Below, piece after piece: positions 41,994 to 50,928 of a DNA stretch of 64,000 bases. Below the pieces are notes generated by a model. The model did not search any database. It saw only the letters and a list, made by a program, of their open reading frames with translations, and was not told the DNA's origin. Positions within the stretch are counted from its first letter, which is position 1. The number at the start of each line of letters is the position of its first letter. A program made the translations under genes and the position numbers. This DNA is from Maribacter_C sp047345145. Its GTDB lineage: Bacteria; Bacteroidota; Bacteroidia; Flavobacteriales; Flavobacteriaceae. Where the stretch lies: the NCBI RefSeq assembly GCF_047345145.1, contig NZ_JBLFER010000001.1, forward strand, positions 248,001 to 312,000, written 5' to 3'.

Positions 41994-43199
41994 ATGTTAG
42001 GCGGTAAAAACATCCTTTTAGGAATTACTGGAGGAATAGCCGCTTACAAAACTACTTTTCTCGTTCGATTATTGATAAAAGCTGGTGCAAATGTCAAAGT
42101 GATTTTGACAGAAAGTGCCAGCTCTTTTGTTTCTCCACTTACCCTTGCTACCCTTTCTAAGAATCCTGTATTATCTTCTTTTGTAAAGGAAGAAAACGAT
42201 ACTATTGATTGGAATAATCATGTAGAGTTGGGGCTATGGGCTGACATTATGATAATTGCTCCCGCTACAGCAAACACTTTGTCTAAGATGGCAAATGGCA
42301 CTTGTGATAATTTGCTTTTAGCCACCTATCTTTCTGCCAAATGCCCCGTTTTCTTTGCTCCTGCGATGGATTTAGATATGTATAAACATCCATCAACAAA
42401 GAATTCTTTCGAAAAACTTGAGTCTTTTGGAAATAAAATGATTGCTGCAACTTCTGGCGAATTAGCTAGTGGCTTGCATGGAGAAGGACGTATGGCCGAG
42501 CCAGAAGACATTGTTGATTTTGTAAAACAATTTTTATCTGATGGATTTCCTTTAAGTAGAAAAAAAGTTTTGATTACAGCAGGACCCACCTATGAAGCCA
42601 TTGATCCAGTGCGATTTGTTGGAAATCATTCATCGGGATTAATGGGTTATGAATTGGCAAAAGAAGCTGCAAGACTAGGGGCCAAGGTTGTTTTAGTTTC
42701 TGGTCCATCCCATTTGAAAATAGAAGATGATTTAGTAACAACTTTAAGAGTAATGTCCGCTGACGAAATGTATGATGCTGTACATGCTCATTATGAAACT
42801 GCTGATATTGCTATTTGTGCCGCAGCGGTTGCAGATTATCGGCCCAAAATAGTTGCTGATCAAAAGATTAAAAAGTCTTCCGACGATTTATCTATTGAGT
42901 TAATTAAGAATAAAGATATTCTTCTGTCCTTAGGAAAAGTTAAGAAAAATCAGTTCTTAGTCGGTTTCGCTTTGGAGACAGAAAACGAGCTGGAAAACGC
43001 CAAAGGGAAGTTAAAAAAGAAAAACTTAGATGCTATTGTTTTAAATTCTCTTAATGATTTAGGTGCAGGTTTCGGAAAGCAAACGAATAAAATAACTTTT
43101 ATAGATAAGAATTCAACGATAAAAGCGTTTGATTTAAAAAGTAAGGCAGCTGTGGCTGTTGATATCTTAGAAGAAATTATAAGCAGAATCAATGCGTAA
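41994..43199 (+). CDS. coaBC: Bifunctional CoaBC (PPC decarboxylase / PPC synthetase)
   Basis: Two steps of coenzyme A synthesis in one 401-residue chain. The N-terminal flavoprotein decarboxylase (about 1-180) has LGITGGIAAYK, catalytic His76 in NHVELGLWAD, PATANTLSKMANG and PAMDLDMY. The C-terminal ligase (about 187-400) has ITAGPTYEAIDPVRFVGNHS and AAAVADYRP. In the flap near residue 159 the sequence is GELASGLHGEGRM; as I recall, the E. coli enzyme has its active-site Cys158 at this point, while Ser159 stands here. The gene overlaps the DUF4835 gene by 8 nt, so it is part of the bamD operon. Confidence 0.94.
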   Translation: MLGGKNILLGITGGIAAYKTTFLVRLLIKAGANVKVILTESASSFVSPLTLATLSKNPVLSSFVKEENDTIDWNNHVELGLWADIMIIAPATANTLSKMANGTCDNLLLATYLSAKCPVFFAPAMDLDMYKHPSTKNSFEKLESFGNKMIAATSGELASGLHGEGRMAEPEDIVDFVKQFLSDGFPLSRKKVLITAGPTYEAIDPVRFVGNHSSGLMGYELAKEAARLGAKVVLVSGPSHLKIEDDLVTTLRVMSADEMYDAVHAHYETADIAICAAAVADYRPKIVADQKIKKSSDDLSIELIKNKDILLSLGKVKKNQFLVGFALETENELENAKGKLKKKNLDAIVLNSLNDLGAGFGKQTNKITFIDKNSTIKAFDLKSKAAVAVDILEEIISRINA

Positions 43200-44082
43200 C
43201 CTCTTAATTACTCTTTTGACTATTTTTCTCTCTTTGGCAACACATGCCCAAGAGCTAAATGCCACAGTTACTGTAAACTCGAGTGAACTTCCACAGGGTG
43301 ATCTTCCCGTTTTTAGAACCCTAGAAAGGTCTCTGAATGACTTTGTAAATAAAAATAAATGGACGAATCGAGTTTATAAGGAAAATGAGAGAGTTAATGC
43401 TCAAATGATAATTACGCTTTCGAAGTATGAGTCTAATAGATTTGAAGGAAATATCGTAATTCAATCGTCACGACCAGTATTTAATACTTCTTATGAAACG
43501 CCTGTTTTTAATTATAAAGATGGCCAGTTTTCTTTTCAATATATCGAATTTGAACCATTGGTTTATAATGAAAATAATTACGGTTCTAATTTGGTCGGAG
43601 TCATCGCATATTATGTATATGTTGTTTTAGGATTAGATGCCGATACGTTTTCTTTAGAAGGTGGAACCGAATATTTTAAAGAGGCCCAAAAAGTGGTTAC
43701 TCAAGCTCAGGGCACTAATTTTGCTGGATGGAGCAATACTGGAAAAGAACGAACTCGTTTTGAATTGGTAGATGATCTATTGTCAAATACATATCGTGAA
43801 TACCATATAGCGATGTACAATTATCATAGAAAAGGTTTAGATATCTTAGGAGATAATAATAGCACAGGCAAGCAAGTTATTGCAGGAACCATGAAATTGT
43901 TTGAAACGATTCAGAAAAGAAGACCGAATGCATTTTTAATTCAAACCTTCTTTGATGCCAAATCAGAGGAGATTAAAAGTGTCTTCTCAGACGGTCCTAA
44001 AGTAGATATTGTAAAGTTAAAAGAAACACTCACCAAAGTAGCTCCTTTATTTGCTGGCACCTGGAACGATATTAAATACTGA
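43192..44082 (+). CDS. DUF4835 family secreted protein (possibly T9SS-linked)
   Basis: The 296-residue protein has a signal peptide ending at THAQ (residue 20). It continues with beta-rich sequence ELNATVTVNSSELPQGD, the TLERSLNDFVNKNKWTN segment and later helices (YREYHIAMYNYHRKGLDIL), which I recognise as DUF4835. The family is confined to Bacteroidetes and nearly always lies between coaBC and recN. Some annotations name it PorD, a type IX secretion component; I am not sure of that assignment. It is probably periplasmic or bound to the outer membrane. Confidence 0.8.
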   Translation: MRNLLITLLTIFLSLATHAQELNATVTVNSSELPQGDLPVFRTLERSLNDFVNKNKWTNRVYKENERVNAQMIITLSKYESNRFEGNIVIQSSRPVFNTSYETPVFNYKDGQFSFQYIEFEPLVYNENNYGSNLVGVIAYYVYVVLGLDADTFSLEGGTEYFKEAQKVVTQAQGTNFAGWSNTGKERTRFELVDDLLSNTYREYHIAMYNYHRKGLDILGDNNSTGKQVIAGTMKLFETIQKRRPNAFLIQTFFDAKSEEIKSVFSDGPKVDIVKLKETLTKVAPLFAGTWNDIKY

Positions 44083-44108
44083 TTTCAGATTTATTTAAAG
44101 ATATCGAT

Positions 44109-44116
44109 TATCTTTA
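44109..44116 (+). promoter_or_regulatory. Possible -7 element before recN
   Basis: TATCTTTA differs from TAnnTTTG only in the last base and ends 21 nt before the GTG start of recN. No -33 box is evident. Confidence 0.3.
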
Positions 44117-44137
44117 CGGCACTAATATTATTCACTA

Positions 44138-45790
44138 GTGCTTTCAAAACTTTCTATAAAAAATTACGCTTTAATTGATCACTTAGACGTTTCGTTTACA
44201 AATGGTTTTACCAGTATTACTGGTGAAACCGGAGCTGGTAAGTCCATTCTTCTTGGTGGACTTTCTCTGGTACTTGGAAAACGTGCTGATTTAAGCGCGT
44301 TGCGTGACAAAGATTTGAAATGTATTATTGAAGCAGAGTTTGAAATTAAAAAATACAAATTAAAACGTTTTTTTAAAAGTAATGACCTCGATTATGAGGA
44401 TAGGACTATAGTAAGACGTGAGATACTTCCTAGCGGTAAGTCCAGAGCTTTTATAAATGATACTCCGATTACACTAGATATACTTTCTCAATTAGGAAAC
44501 CAACTAATTGACGTGCATTCGCAACATCAAACTTTACAATTAGCAGACAACGATTTTCAGTTAAAAGTCATCGATGCCTTGGCAGATAATAAAGCCGTTT
44601 TGGAGGAGTATTCTGATAAACTTGTAGTTTATAAGAAAACTTCAAATGAATTAGAGCAATTAATTGAATTTCAGAAAGATGCTGACAAGGAATACGATTA
44701 TAACAGTTTTTTATTAAAGGAACTTGAAGAGGCGAATTTAAAAGTTGGAATGCAAGAAGAGCTTGAAGAGCAACATGAGCAATTAAACAATGTCGAAGGG
44801 ATTATGGAGCAGCTGTCAAAAGGCGAGCAATTGCTTAATGATGAACAAGCCGGAATAGTAAGTTTACTTAGTGAACTTAAACTAACGTCGAGTAAGTTAT
44901 CGGGATTTGGAAGTCAATATACAGAGCTAAATGAACGCATTCAGTCCGTTTTTATAGAAATCGATGATATTGCAAACGAACTACAATTTTTTCAGGAACA
45001 GATAGAGGCTAATCCTCAATTATTAGAGGTAGTAAGTGGAAAGTTACAGTTGATATTTGACCTTCAGAAGAAGCATCAAGCCTTGAGCATTCAAGAGCTT
45101 CTAAAGATTCAGGAAGAGCTTAGTGAAAAAGTTGGGGTAACCGCTAATCTAGAATCGAATATCGAAAAGCTTCAAGAAAAGCTTTTGAAAGATAAATCCG
45201 AATTGAAAGAAACAGCAGATACACTTAGTAAAAGAAGAGTTGCTGTGCTGGCAAACTTAAAACAACAGCTTCAAGATAGTTTGGATAGACTAGGAATGCC
45301 AAGTGCAACATTTCAGATTGAAATTCACCCATCATCTGATTTTAAATCGAATGGAAATGATAACCTTAGTTTTTTGTTTTCTGCAAACAAGGGTAGCAAT
45401 TATGGCGAGTTGAAAAAAGTTGCTTCAGGAGGAGAGCTTTCCCGTATTATGCTTACGATCAAATCGATTTTGGCTAAATATGAGCATTTGCCCACTATGA
45501 TGTTTGATGAGATTGATACCGGTGTTTCAGGAGAAATTTCTAATAAAATGGGTGACATTATGCTTGAGATGAGTAAGACGATGCAGGTATTTTCAATTAC
45601 ACATCTTCCTCAAGTGGCTTCAAAGGGCGATCAACAATTCAAGGTTTATAAAACTGATGAAAACGATACAACCCATACCAGAATGAAAGAATTAACTGCG
45701 GATGAAAGAGTAGTGGAACTCGCAGGAATGCTCGGAGGAAATGACCTTTCCGATTCCGCTATGGCACACGCTAGAGAGCTTTTAAATTAG
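44138..45790 (+). CDS. recN: DNA repair protein RecN
   Basis: RecN is an SMC-like ATPase that acts at double-strand breaks. The 550 residues show the N-terminal ATPase half with Walker A GETGAGKS (about 30-37), the QLIDVHSQHQTL segment, a long coiled coil (about 160-370), and the C-terminal half with the signature ASGGELSRIMLTIKSILA and Walker B MFDEIDTGVSGE. The start is GTG; no ATG is available before the conserved LSIKNYALIDHL. It is preceded by a 55-nt gap with a possible promoter, so it may be transcribed apart from the coaBC genes. Confidence 0.95.
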   Translation: MLSKLSIKNYALIDHLDVSFTNGFTSITGETGAGKSILLGGLSLVLGKRADLSALRDKDLKCIIEAEFEIKKYKLKRFFKSNDLDYEDRTIVRREILPSGKSRAFINDTPITLDILSQLGNQLIDVHSQHQTLQLADNDFQLKVIDALADNKAVLEEYSDKLVVYKKTSNELEQLIEFQKDADKEYDYNSFLLKELEEANLKVGMQEELEEQHEQLNNVEGIMEQLSKGEQLLNDEQAGIVSLLSELKLTSSKLSGFGSQYTELNERIQSVFIEIDDIANELQFFQEQIEANPQLLEVVSGKLQLIFDLQKKHQALSIQELLKIQEELSEKVGVTANLESNIEKLQEKLLKDKSELKETADTLSKRRVAVLANLKQQLQDSLDRLGMPSATFQIEIHPSSDFKSNGNDNLSFLFSANKGSNYGELKKVASGGELSRIMLTIKSILAKYEHLPTMMFDEIDTGVSGEISNKMGDIMLEMSKTMQVFSITHLPQVASKGDQQFKVYKTDENDTTHTRMKELTADERVVELAGMLGGNDLSDSAMAHARELLN

Positions 45791-45815
45791 ATAATTAATC
45801 TGCGGATATTTTGAA

Positions 45816-45823
45816 TATCTTTG
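45816..45823 (+). promoter_or_regulatory. -7 promoter element of fabI
   Basis: TATCTTTG is an exact TAnnTTTG match ending 33 nt before the start codon. The spacing is the same as at the small hypothetical gene at 36.6 kb. Confidence 0.5.
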
Positions 45824-45856
45824 ACAACTTGAAGCAATCTTAGAAAACAGGAACAC

Positions 45857-46669
45857 ATGTCTTATAATTTATTAAAGGGGAAGAAAGGAATCATTTTTGG
45901 AGCTTTAGATGAAAATTCAATTGCTTGGAAAACTGCCGAGCGTGTTCATGCTGAAGGCGGTGAGTTTGTTTTAACCAATGCTCCGATTGCAATGAGAATG
46001 GGGCAAATCAAAGATTTGGCCGAGAAAACAGGTTCTGAAATTGTTCCTGCTGATGCAACCAGTGAAGAAGACTTAGCGAACCTAGTAGTTAAATCTACTG
46101 AAATTCTTGGAGGTAAATTAGACTTTGTTTTGCATTCCATTGGTATGTCAGTGAATGTTCGAAAGGGTAGGGCATATACAGATGAGAAATATGATTTCAC
46201 TGCAAAAGGTTGGGATGTCTCCGCACTTTCATTTCATAAGGTTATGCAGAGTTTATATAAAGCTGATGCAATGAATGAATGGGGTAGTATTGTTGCCTTG
46301 ACCTATATGGCAGCGCAACGAACGTTTCCCGATTACAACGATATGGCTGATAACAAGGCTTATTTAGAATCGGTTGCTCGTAGTTTTGGTTATTTCTATG
46401 GAAAAGAAAAGAAGGTAAGAGTGAATACCATATCACAATCACCAACGGCAACAACAGCGGGAACTGGAGTGAAAGGTTTTGACGGATTTATAGCATATGC
46501 CGAGAAAATGTCTCCTTTAGGTAATGCGTCCGCTCAAGATTGTGCTGATTATACAGTTTCGTTGTTTTCTGATTTGACTCGAAAAGTAACTATGCAAAAT
46601 TTATTTCATGATGGTGGCTTTTCCAATACTGGTGTAAGTCAAGAAGTTATTGAACATTTCTCAGAATAG
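45857..46669 (+). CDS. fabI: Enoyl-[acyl-carrier-protein] reductase FabI
   Basis: Last step of each fatty acid elongation round, reducing trans-2-enoyl-ACP. The 270-residue SDR has the divergent FabI nucleotide motif (GKKGIIFGALDENSIAW), the HSIGMS strand typical of FabI, and the Tyr-x6-Lys catalytic pair in YNDMADNK, which separates FabI from ordinary YxxxK reductases. The SQSPTATTAGTG loop is the substrate-binding loop. It stands after recN in the usual flavobacterial order and has its own -7 element. Confidence 0.94.
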   Translation: MSYNLLKGKKGIIFGALDENSIAWKTAERVHAEGGEFVLTNAPIAMRMGQIKDLAEKTGSEIVPADATSEEDLANLVVKSTEILGGKLDFVLHSIGMSVNVRKGRAYTDEKYDFTAKGWDVSALSFHKVMQSLYKADAMNEWGSIVALTYMAAQRTFPDYNDMADNKAYLESVARSFGYFYGKEKKVRVNTISQSPTATTAGTGVKGFDGFIAYAEKMSPLGNASAQDCADYTVSLFSDLTRKVTMQNLFHDGGFSNTGVSQEVIEHFSE

Positions 46670-46714
46670 GTCTCCAAAGACGCTGTTTTTATTGGTTTTT
46701 GCAAATTCGACAAA

Positions 46715-47713
46715 ATGGAGTTAATCTTTTCTTTTATTATTCCTGTTTACAATAGGCCTGATGAGATTAGAGAGCTTTTACAAAGTTTGCAAGAACAAAC
46801 TTACCAAAGTCCTTTTGAGGTAGTTATCATTGAAGATGGCTCTTCAGAACCATCAGATGAAATTATTAAGGAATTCCAAAGCGAATTATCGATCTCCTAT
46901 TTCCAGAAAAACAATTCAGGACCTGGTGATTCAAGAAACTATGGAATGCGAAAAGCGGTTGGTAATTATTTCATTGTTTTAGATTCTGATTGCATAGTTC
47001 CTCCCAAATACTTAGAGAAGGTTCAAAAATCATTACAGGAAGATTTTGTGCATTGTTTCGGAGGCCCTGATAATGCTCATGAATCTTTTAGCTTAGTTCA
47101 GAAAGCAATTAATTACGCGATGACTTCTGTTTTGAGTACAGGTGGAATACGAGGTGGGAAGAACTCAATTGGTAAATTTCAGCCGCGAAGCTTTAATATG
47201 GGTATTTCTAAAGCCGCATTCGATGACACCAATGGTTTTGGAAGCATTCACCCCGGTGAAGATCCTGATTTAACTTTTCGTCTTTGGAAAAAAGGCTATG
47301 AAACAAGATTGATTTCGGAAGCCTTTGTTTACCATAAGCGACGTATTGATTGGTCTAAGTTTTATACTCAAGTAAATAAATTTGGAATGGTGCGTCCAAT
47401 ACTAAATAAATGGCATCCGAATACTGCAAAAGTTACGTATTGGTTTCCAACACTATTTTGTTTAGGTTTTCTTATCAGTTTGGTTCTATTTGCAATAGGT
47501 GTTTTCGCTCCCCTGTTTCTTTATATAGCTTATTTTATAGTGATTTTTATGGATGCAATTTTAAAGACTAAAAGCTTCGCTATCTCTTTGTTAGCAGTGT
47601 TTGCAGTTCAGATCCAATTTGTAGGTTATGGATTAGGTTTTTTAAAATCGACAGTTCTTCTTAACTTCACAAGGAAGAAGCCCCAAGAAATTTTTCCAAA
47701 CTTGTTTTTTTAA
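46715..47713 (+). CDS. Glycosyltransferase family 2 with C-terminal membrane helices
   Basis: The 332-residue protein has a GT-A fold with FSFIIPVYNRPDEI at the N terminus, IIEDGSS, the metal-binding DSD in IVLDSDCIVP (about 90) and the acceptor-side EDPDLTFRLWKKGY. Two to three helices at about 247-310 anchor it at the inner membrane. It transfers a sugar from a nucleotide donor to a polysaccharide, lipid or protein; which one cannot be told. It follows fabI after 45 nt and precedes the YbbR-like gene by 10 nt, so it shares their transcript. Confidence 0.9.
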   Translation: MELIFSFIIPVYNRPDEIRELLQSLQEQTYQSPFEVVIIEDGSSEPSDEIIKEFQSELSISYFQKNNSGPGDSRNYGMRKAVGNYFIVLDSDCIVPPKYLEKVQKSLQEDFVHCFGGPDNAHESFSLVQKAINYAMTSVLSTGGIRGGKNSIGKFQPRSFNMGISKAAFDDTNGFGSIHPGEDPDLTFRLWKKGYETRLISEAFVYHKRRIDWSKFYTQVNKFGMVRPILNKWHPNTAKVTYWFPTLFCLGFLISLVLFAIGVFAPLFLYIAYFIVIFMDAILKTKSFAISLLAVFAVQIQFVGYGLGFLKSTVLLNFTRKKPQEIFPNLFF

Positions 47714-47723
47714 ATGCCTACGC

Positions 47724-48683
47724 GTGATACAAAAAATCAAAAACAGCTTAAAGAAGCGGAAAGTAAAGATCTTTTTGGTGTTCTTATTCTGCTCCACCTC
47801 GGCTTGGTTTATTAGTAATCTATCCGAATCTTTTATTAGCAATACTACTTTTGATTTGGAATTTGTGAATGCTAGTGATGATCTACTACTAGTCAATACT
47901 TCTCAAGATAAGATTAATGCAAAATTGGAGGCGGTAGGCTTTCAATTTTTGGGCTTTAATTTTAAGAATAAAGCCGTAACAATTGATTTATCCGAGGTTT
48001 CTAAAGAAGGACGTCAATATCACTTGCCCTATCAAAAATTTAAAGCTCAGATAGAGAAACAGTTGCCCAGTTCAATGCGTCTTATTGATATTGAAAAAGA
48101 CACCTTGTTTTTTGATTTTCAAGAAGTTATAAGTAAAGAAGTTCCTGTGAAACCTATGTTGCAACTTACTTTAGAGCAAAATTTCTTATTAGATGGAAAG
48201 CTCGTGGTTGAGCCAGATACGGTTACAATAAAGGGGCCACGTAACGAGGTCGATACCATTGCAAGCGTGAAATCATTACGAATTGATCTCATAGATTTAA
48301 GCGATGATTTCTCTAGAAATACAAGTATAAAAGTTCCTGAGGGCTTAAGGTATACATCTTTTTCTGCAAGCACTGTTACCATTACCGGAAAAGTATCTCG
48401 GTTCTCAGAGAGAATGATAACGGTTAATGTAAAAGCCATGAATTTCCCAACAGGTACGGCAATAAAGATGTTTCCAGATCAAGTGAAGGTATTATGTAAG
48501 GGAACTATCAATACCTTGAAAAACTTAGATGTCTCTGATTTTGAAGTGATAGCAGATTTTAAGAGAATTAGAAAAACTAAGTCAAAAAAAATACCGTTAA
48601 TTCTTGAAAAGAAACCAGAAACGCTTTCTAGTGCTATACTTCAAGAAAAAGAAGTGGAGTACATTTTAAAACGTAAAGAATGA
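47724..48683 (+). CDS. YbbR/CdaR-like domain protein
   Basis: The 319-residue protein has one N-terminal helix (about 14-32, KIFLVFLFCSTSAWFISNL), followed by repeated beta domains of the YbbR type. The repeats can be seen in KEVPVKPMLQLTL, VTIKGPRNEVDTIASVKSLR and ERMITVNVKAMNFP. YbbR domains in Firmicutes (CdaR) regulate the cyclic-di-AMP cyclase CdaA; no cyclase gene is here, so that role is only a possibility. The start is GTG; the nearest ATG is out of frame. The last four bases overlap the start of coaE (ATGA). Confidence 0.8.
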   Translation: MIQKIKNSLKKRKVKIFLVFLFCSTSAWFISNLSESFISNTTFDLEFVNASDDLLLVNTSQDKINAKLEAVGFQFLGFNFKNKAVTIDLSEVSKEGRQYHLPYQKFKAQIEKQLPSSMRLIDIEKDTLFFDFQEVISKEVPVKPMLQLTLEQNFLLDGKLVVEPDTVTIKGPRNEVDTIASVKSLRIDLIDLSDDFSRNTSIKVPEGLRYTSFSASTVTITGKVSRFSERMITVNVKAMNFPTGTAIKMFPDQVKVLCKGTINTLKNLDVSDFEVIADFKRIRKTKSKKIPLILEKKPETLSSAILQEKEVEYILKRKE

Positions 48684-49261
48684 TTGTAGGATTGACAGGA
48701 GGAATAGGGAGTGGCAAAACAACCGTAGCAAAATTCTTCGAAGAACTTGGTGTGCCAGTCTACAACTCTGACAAAAAAGCGAGGAAACTTATGCGGACTT
48801 CAAAAAAGCTAAAAAAAGCAATAATTGAGCTTCTTGGCGAAAGTGCGTATAAAGGTAAAAAGTTAAACAAAAAGTATATTTCTGATAAAATCTTTAATGA
48901 CCCAAAATTGCTCGAAAAGATGAATTCGATTGTGCATCCGGCAGTCAGAAATCACTTTTTGTCATGGAAAAAGAAACAGGAAGCTTCTTATGTAATTCAA
49001 GAAACTGCACTCATATTTGAAAATGAAATCCAAGATTTTTATGATAAAATTATTTTAGTGATTGCTCCTGAATCACAACGGATACAGAGGGTTTTAAAAA
49101 GAGATGATATTTCGGTCAAGCAAGTAAAGAATCGTTTAAAAAACCAAATGAAAGATTCAGAAAAACTTCACCTAGCTCACTATGTTATCGATAACACAGA
49201 TCTCTTCGAAACACAAAAAAAAGTCAAGCAGGTGAATAGTGCTCTCCTTGAATATTGCTAG
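48680..49261 (+). CDS. coaE: Dephospho-CoA kinase
   Basis: Last step of coenzyme A synthesis, phosphorylating the 3' hydroxyl of dephospho-CoA. The 193 residues begin with the P-loop MIVGLTGGIGSGKTTVAKF, then VPVYNSDKKAR, the IVHPAVRNHF segment and the ETALIFENE region, all CoaE signatures. It overlaps the YbbR-like gene by 4 nt. Together with coaBC this places two coenzyme A genes within 7 kb, though in different transcripts. Confidence 0.94.
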   Translation: MIVGLTGGIGSGKTTVAKFFEELGVPVYNSDKKARKLMRTSKKLKKAIIELLGESAYKGKKLNKKYISDKIFNDPKLLEKMNSIVHPAVRNHFLSWKKKQEASYVIQETALIFENEIQDFYDKIILVIAPESQRIQRVLKRDDISVKQVKNRLKNQMKDSEKLHLAHYVIDNTDLFETQKKVKQVNSALLEYC

Positions 49262-49275
49262 CCCTCCGCAATTTT

Positions 49276-49304
49276 TTAACATTTTTGTTAAGGTTTGGTT
49301 AAAG
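49276..49304 (+). promoter_or_regulatory. GTTAA repeats before the two-component genes
   Basis: TTAAC (49276-49280) faces GTTAA (49287-49291) as an inverted pair, and GTTAAGG (49287-49293) is repeated as GTTAAAG (49298-49304) with an 11-bp step. A step of 10-11 bp is what tandem dimers of OmpR-type regulators need, so this could be a self-control site for the regulator encoded downstream. Confidence 0.35.
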
Positions 49305-49345
49305 CTGTAATTTGCCCGAAGTATAATCTTTAAATTAGCCTAAAG

Positions 49346-50923
49346 ATGAATAAAAGATTGTTTATTCTTTTGGTAATCTTAATGAGCCTCTCACTTATTG
49401 GAATAATTTTCGTCCAATTTTATTGGATAAAAAAGTCTGTAGAAGACAAAGAAGAACAATTTTCCAATGCAGTAACAGAGGTTTTAAATAAGGTTACCGA
49501 TAAGATAGAAGGAAGGGAGCGGAAAGATTATTCTGAACGCTATTTAAATGAAAAAGATAGCATAGGTGAGTTGAAAGCAGCTAACTTCACCAACATCATG
49601 TTCGGTTATCGTGATTTTGATTCTAACGAATTAAGAGTTTATGAACATGGTATTTTAGAAGAAGATTACAATATCCCCTATACGTTCTTTGACACTAACA
49701 GTGGTGACACAACCACAATAAAGAGTTACACGAGCAAGCGAAAAACTACGGTTTTGAAAGAGGATTTCGGCTTAGACGGAAAGGAGTATAACTTGACACC
49801 AATTCAATATTATGAAAAAATTGATGGTCTAAGCTCTCTTGAAAAAGCTGCTTTTGAAGATGTTTTTAGTGAATTGGCTAAAAAAGTGCCTATTCATGAG
49901 AGGGTCTCGAAGCAAGAAATAGAGCTTCTATTAAATAGAGAACTCGGAAACAGAAATATTGATACAGAGTATGAATATGGGGTATACAGCAGAGGTCTTC
50001 CAACAAAAGTGAAGTCAAGGCGTTTTAAATACATGCTGAACAAATTTTATGAAGCTCCAATTTTTTTAGATAGCGAAGGGAATTCAAATTTTTCGCTGTT
50101 AATATCTTTTCCGAAAAAGAAGAGATTTTTAATCAGTTCTATTCTGGGTCTAGCAATTTTATCGCTTTTATTTACGCTTGTTATCGTGGCATCTTATTCA
50201 GGAGCTATTTATCAGTTGATTAAGCAAAAGCAGATTTCTGAAATAAAGTCAGATTTTATAAATAACATGACCCATGAATTTAAAACGCCCATTGCAACTA
50301 TAAACCTGGCTGTTGAGGCAATTCGAAATCCGAAAGTAATTGATGACAAGGATAAAGTGGTTCGGTACTTGCAAATGATAAGAGATGAAAACAAGCGTAT
50401 GCATGCTCAAGTTGAGAATGTTTTACGAATTTCTAAATTAGAGAAAAATCAGCTTGATATTAGTAAGGATAGGGTAGATGTTCACGACATAGTTCAAGAT
50501 GCAATTGCACACGTCGAATTGATTGTTGCTGATCGAGGTGGTTATGTAGAAACACACTTAAACGCAACTAGAACCGAGGTGCTTGCTAACGAAATGCACT
50601 TTACCAATGTCGTTGTAAATATACTAGACAATGCCGTGAAGTATTCGATTGAACCCCCGAAAATTGACGTGTCAACTGAGTTAGTTAAGAATAATATAAT
50701 TATTAAAGTACAGGATCAAGGTGCTGGAATGAGCAAGGCCGTCCTGAAAAAGGTATTTGAGAAATTCTACCGGGAGCATACCGGTGATATTCATAATGTT
50801 AAAGGGCATGGACTAGGTCTAGCCTATGTAAAAAAAATAATAGACGATCATCAAGGTGAGGTTTATGCGGAAAGTGAGAAAGGAAAAGGAAGCACTTTTT
50901 ATATTAAACTGCCTTTAATTTAA
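49346..50923 (+). CDS. Sensor histidine kinase (RprX-like)
   Basis: The 525-residue inner-membrane kinase has TM1 at about 5-28, a 230-residue periplasmic sensor, and TM2 at about 258-282. HisKA follows directly with His310 in MTHEFKTPIATI; no HAMP domain lies between. The ATPase domain has the N box NILDNAVKYS, G1 DQGAGMS and G2 GHGLGLAYVKKI. The regulator gene follows 5 nt later, so the pair is one transcript. The arrangement near coaE resembles the RprX/RprY system of Bacteroides and relatives; that identity is inference. The signal sensed is not known. Confidence 0.9.
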   Translation: MNKRLFILLVILMSLSLIGIIFVQFYWIKKSVEDKEEQFSNAVTEVLNKVTDKIEGRERKDYSERYLNEKDSIGELKAANFTNIMFGYRDFDSNELRVYEHGILEEDYNIPYTFFDTNSGDTTTIKSYTSKRKTTVLKEDFGLDGKEYNLTPIQYYEKIDGLSSLEKAAFEDVFSELAKKVPIHERVSKQEIELLLNRELGNRNIDTEYEYGVYSRGLPTKVKSRRFKYMLNKFYEAPIFLDSEGNSNFSLLISFPKKKRFLISSILGLAILSLLFTLVIVASYSGAIYQLIKQKQISEIKSDFINNMTHEFKTPIATINLAVEAIRNPKVIDDKDKVVRYLQMIRDENKRMHAQVENVLRISKLEKNQLDISKDRVDVHDIVQDAIAHVELIVADRGGYVETHLNATRTEVLANEMHFTNVVVNILDNAVKYSIEPPKIDVSTELVKNNIIIKVQDQGAGMSKAVLKKVFEKFYREHTGDIHNVKGHGLGLAYVKKIIDDHQGEVYAESEKGKGSTFYIKLPLI

Positions 50924-50928
50924 ATTTT

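Noticed and set aside
48119..48439. 106-residue minus-strand frame opposite the YbbR-like gene
   Set aside because: Antisense shadow, no promoter, no recognisable domain.
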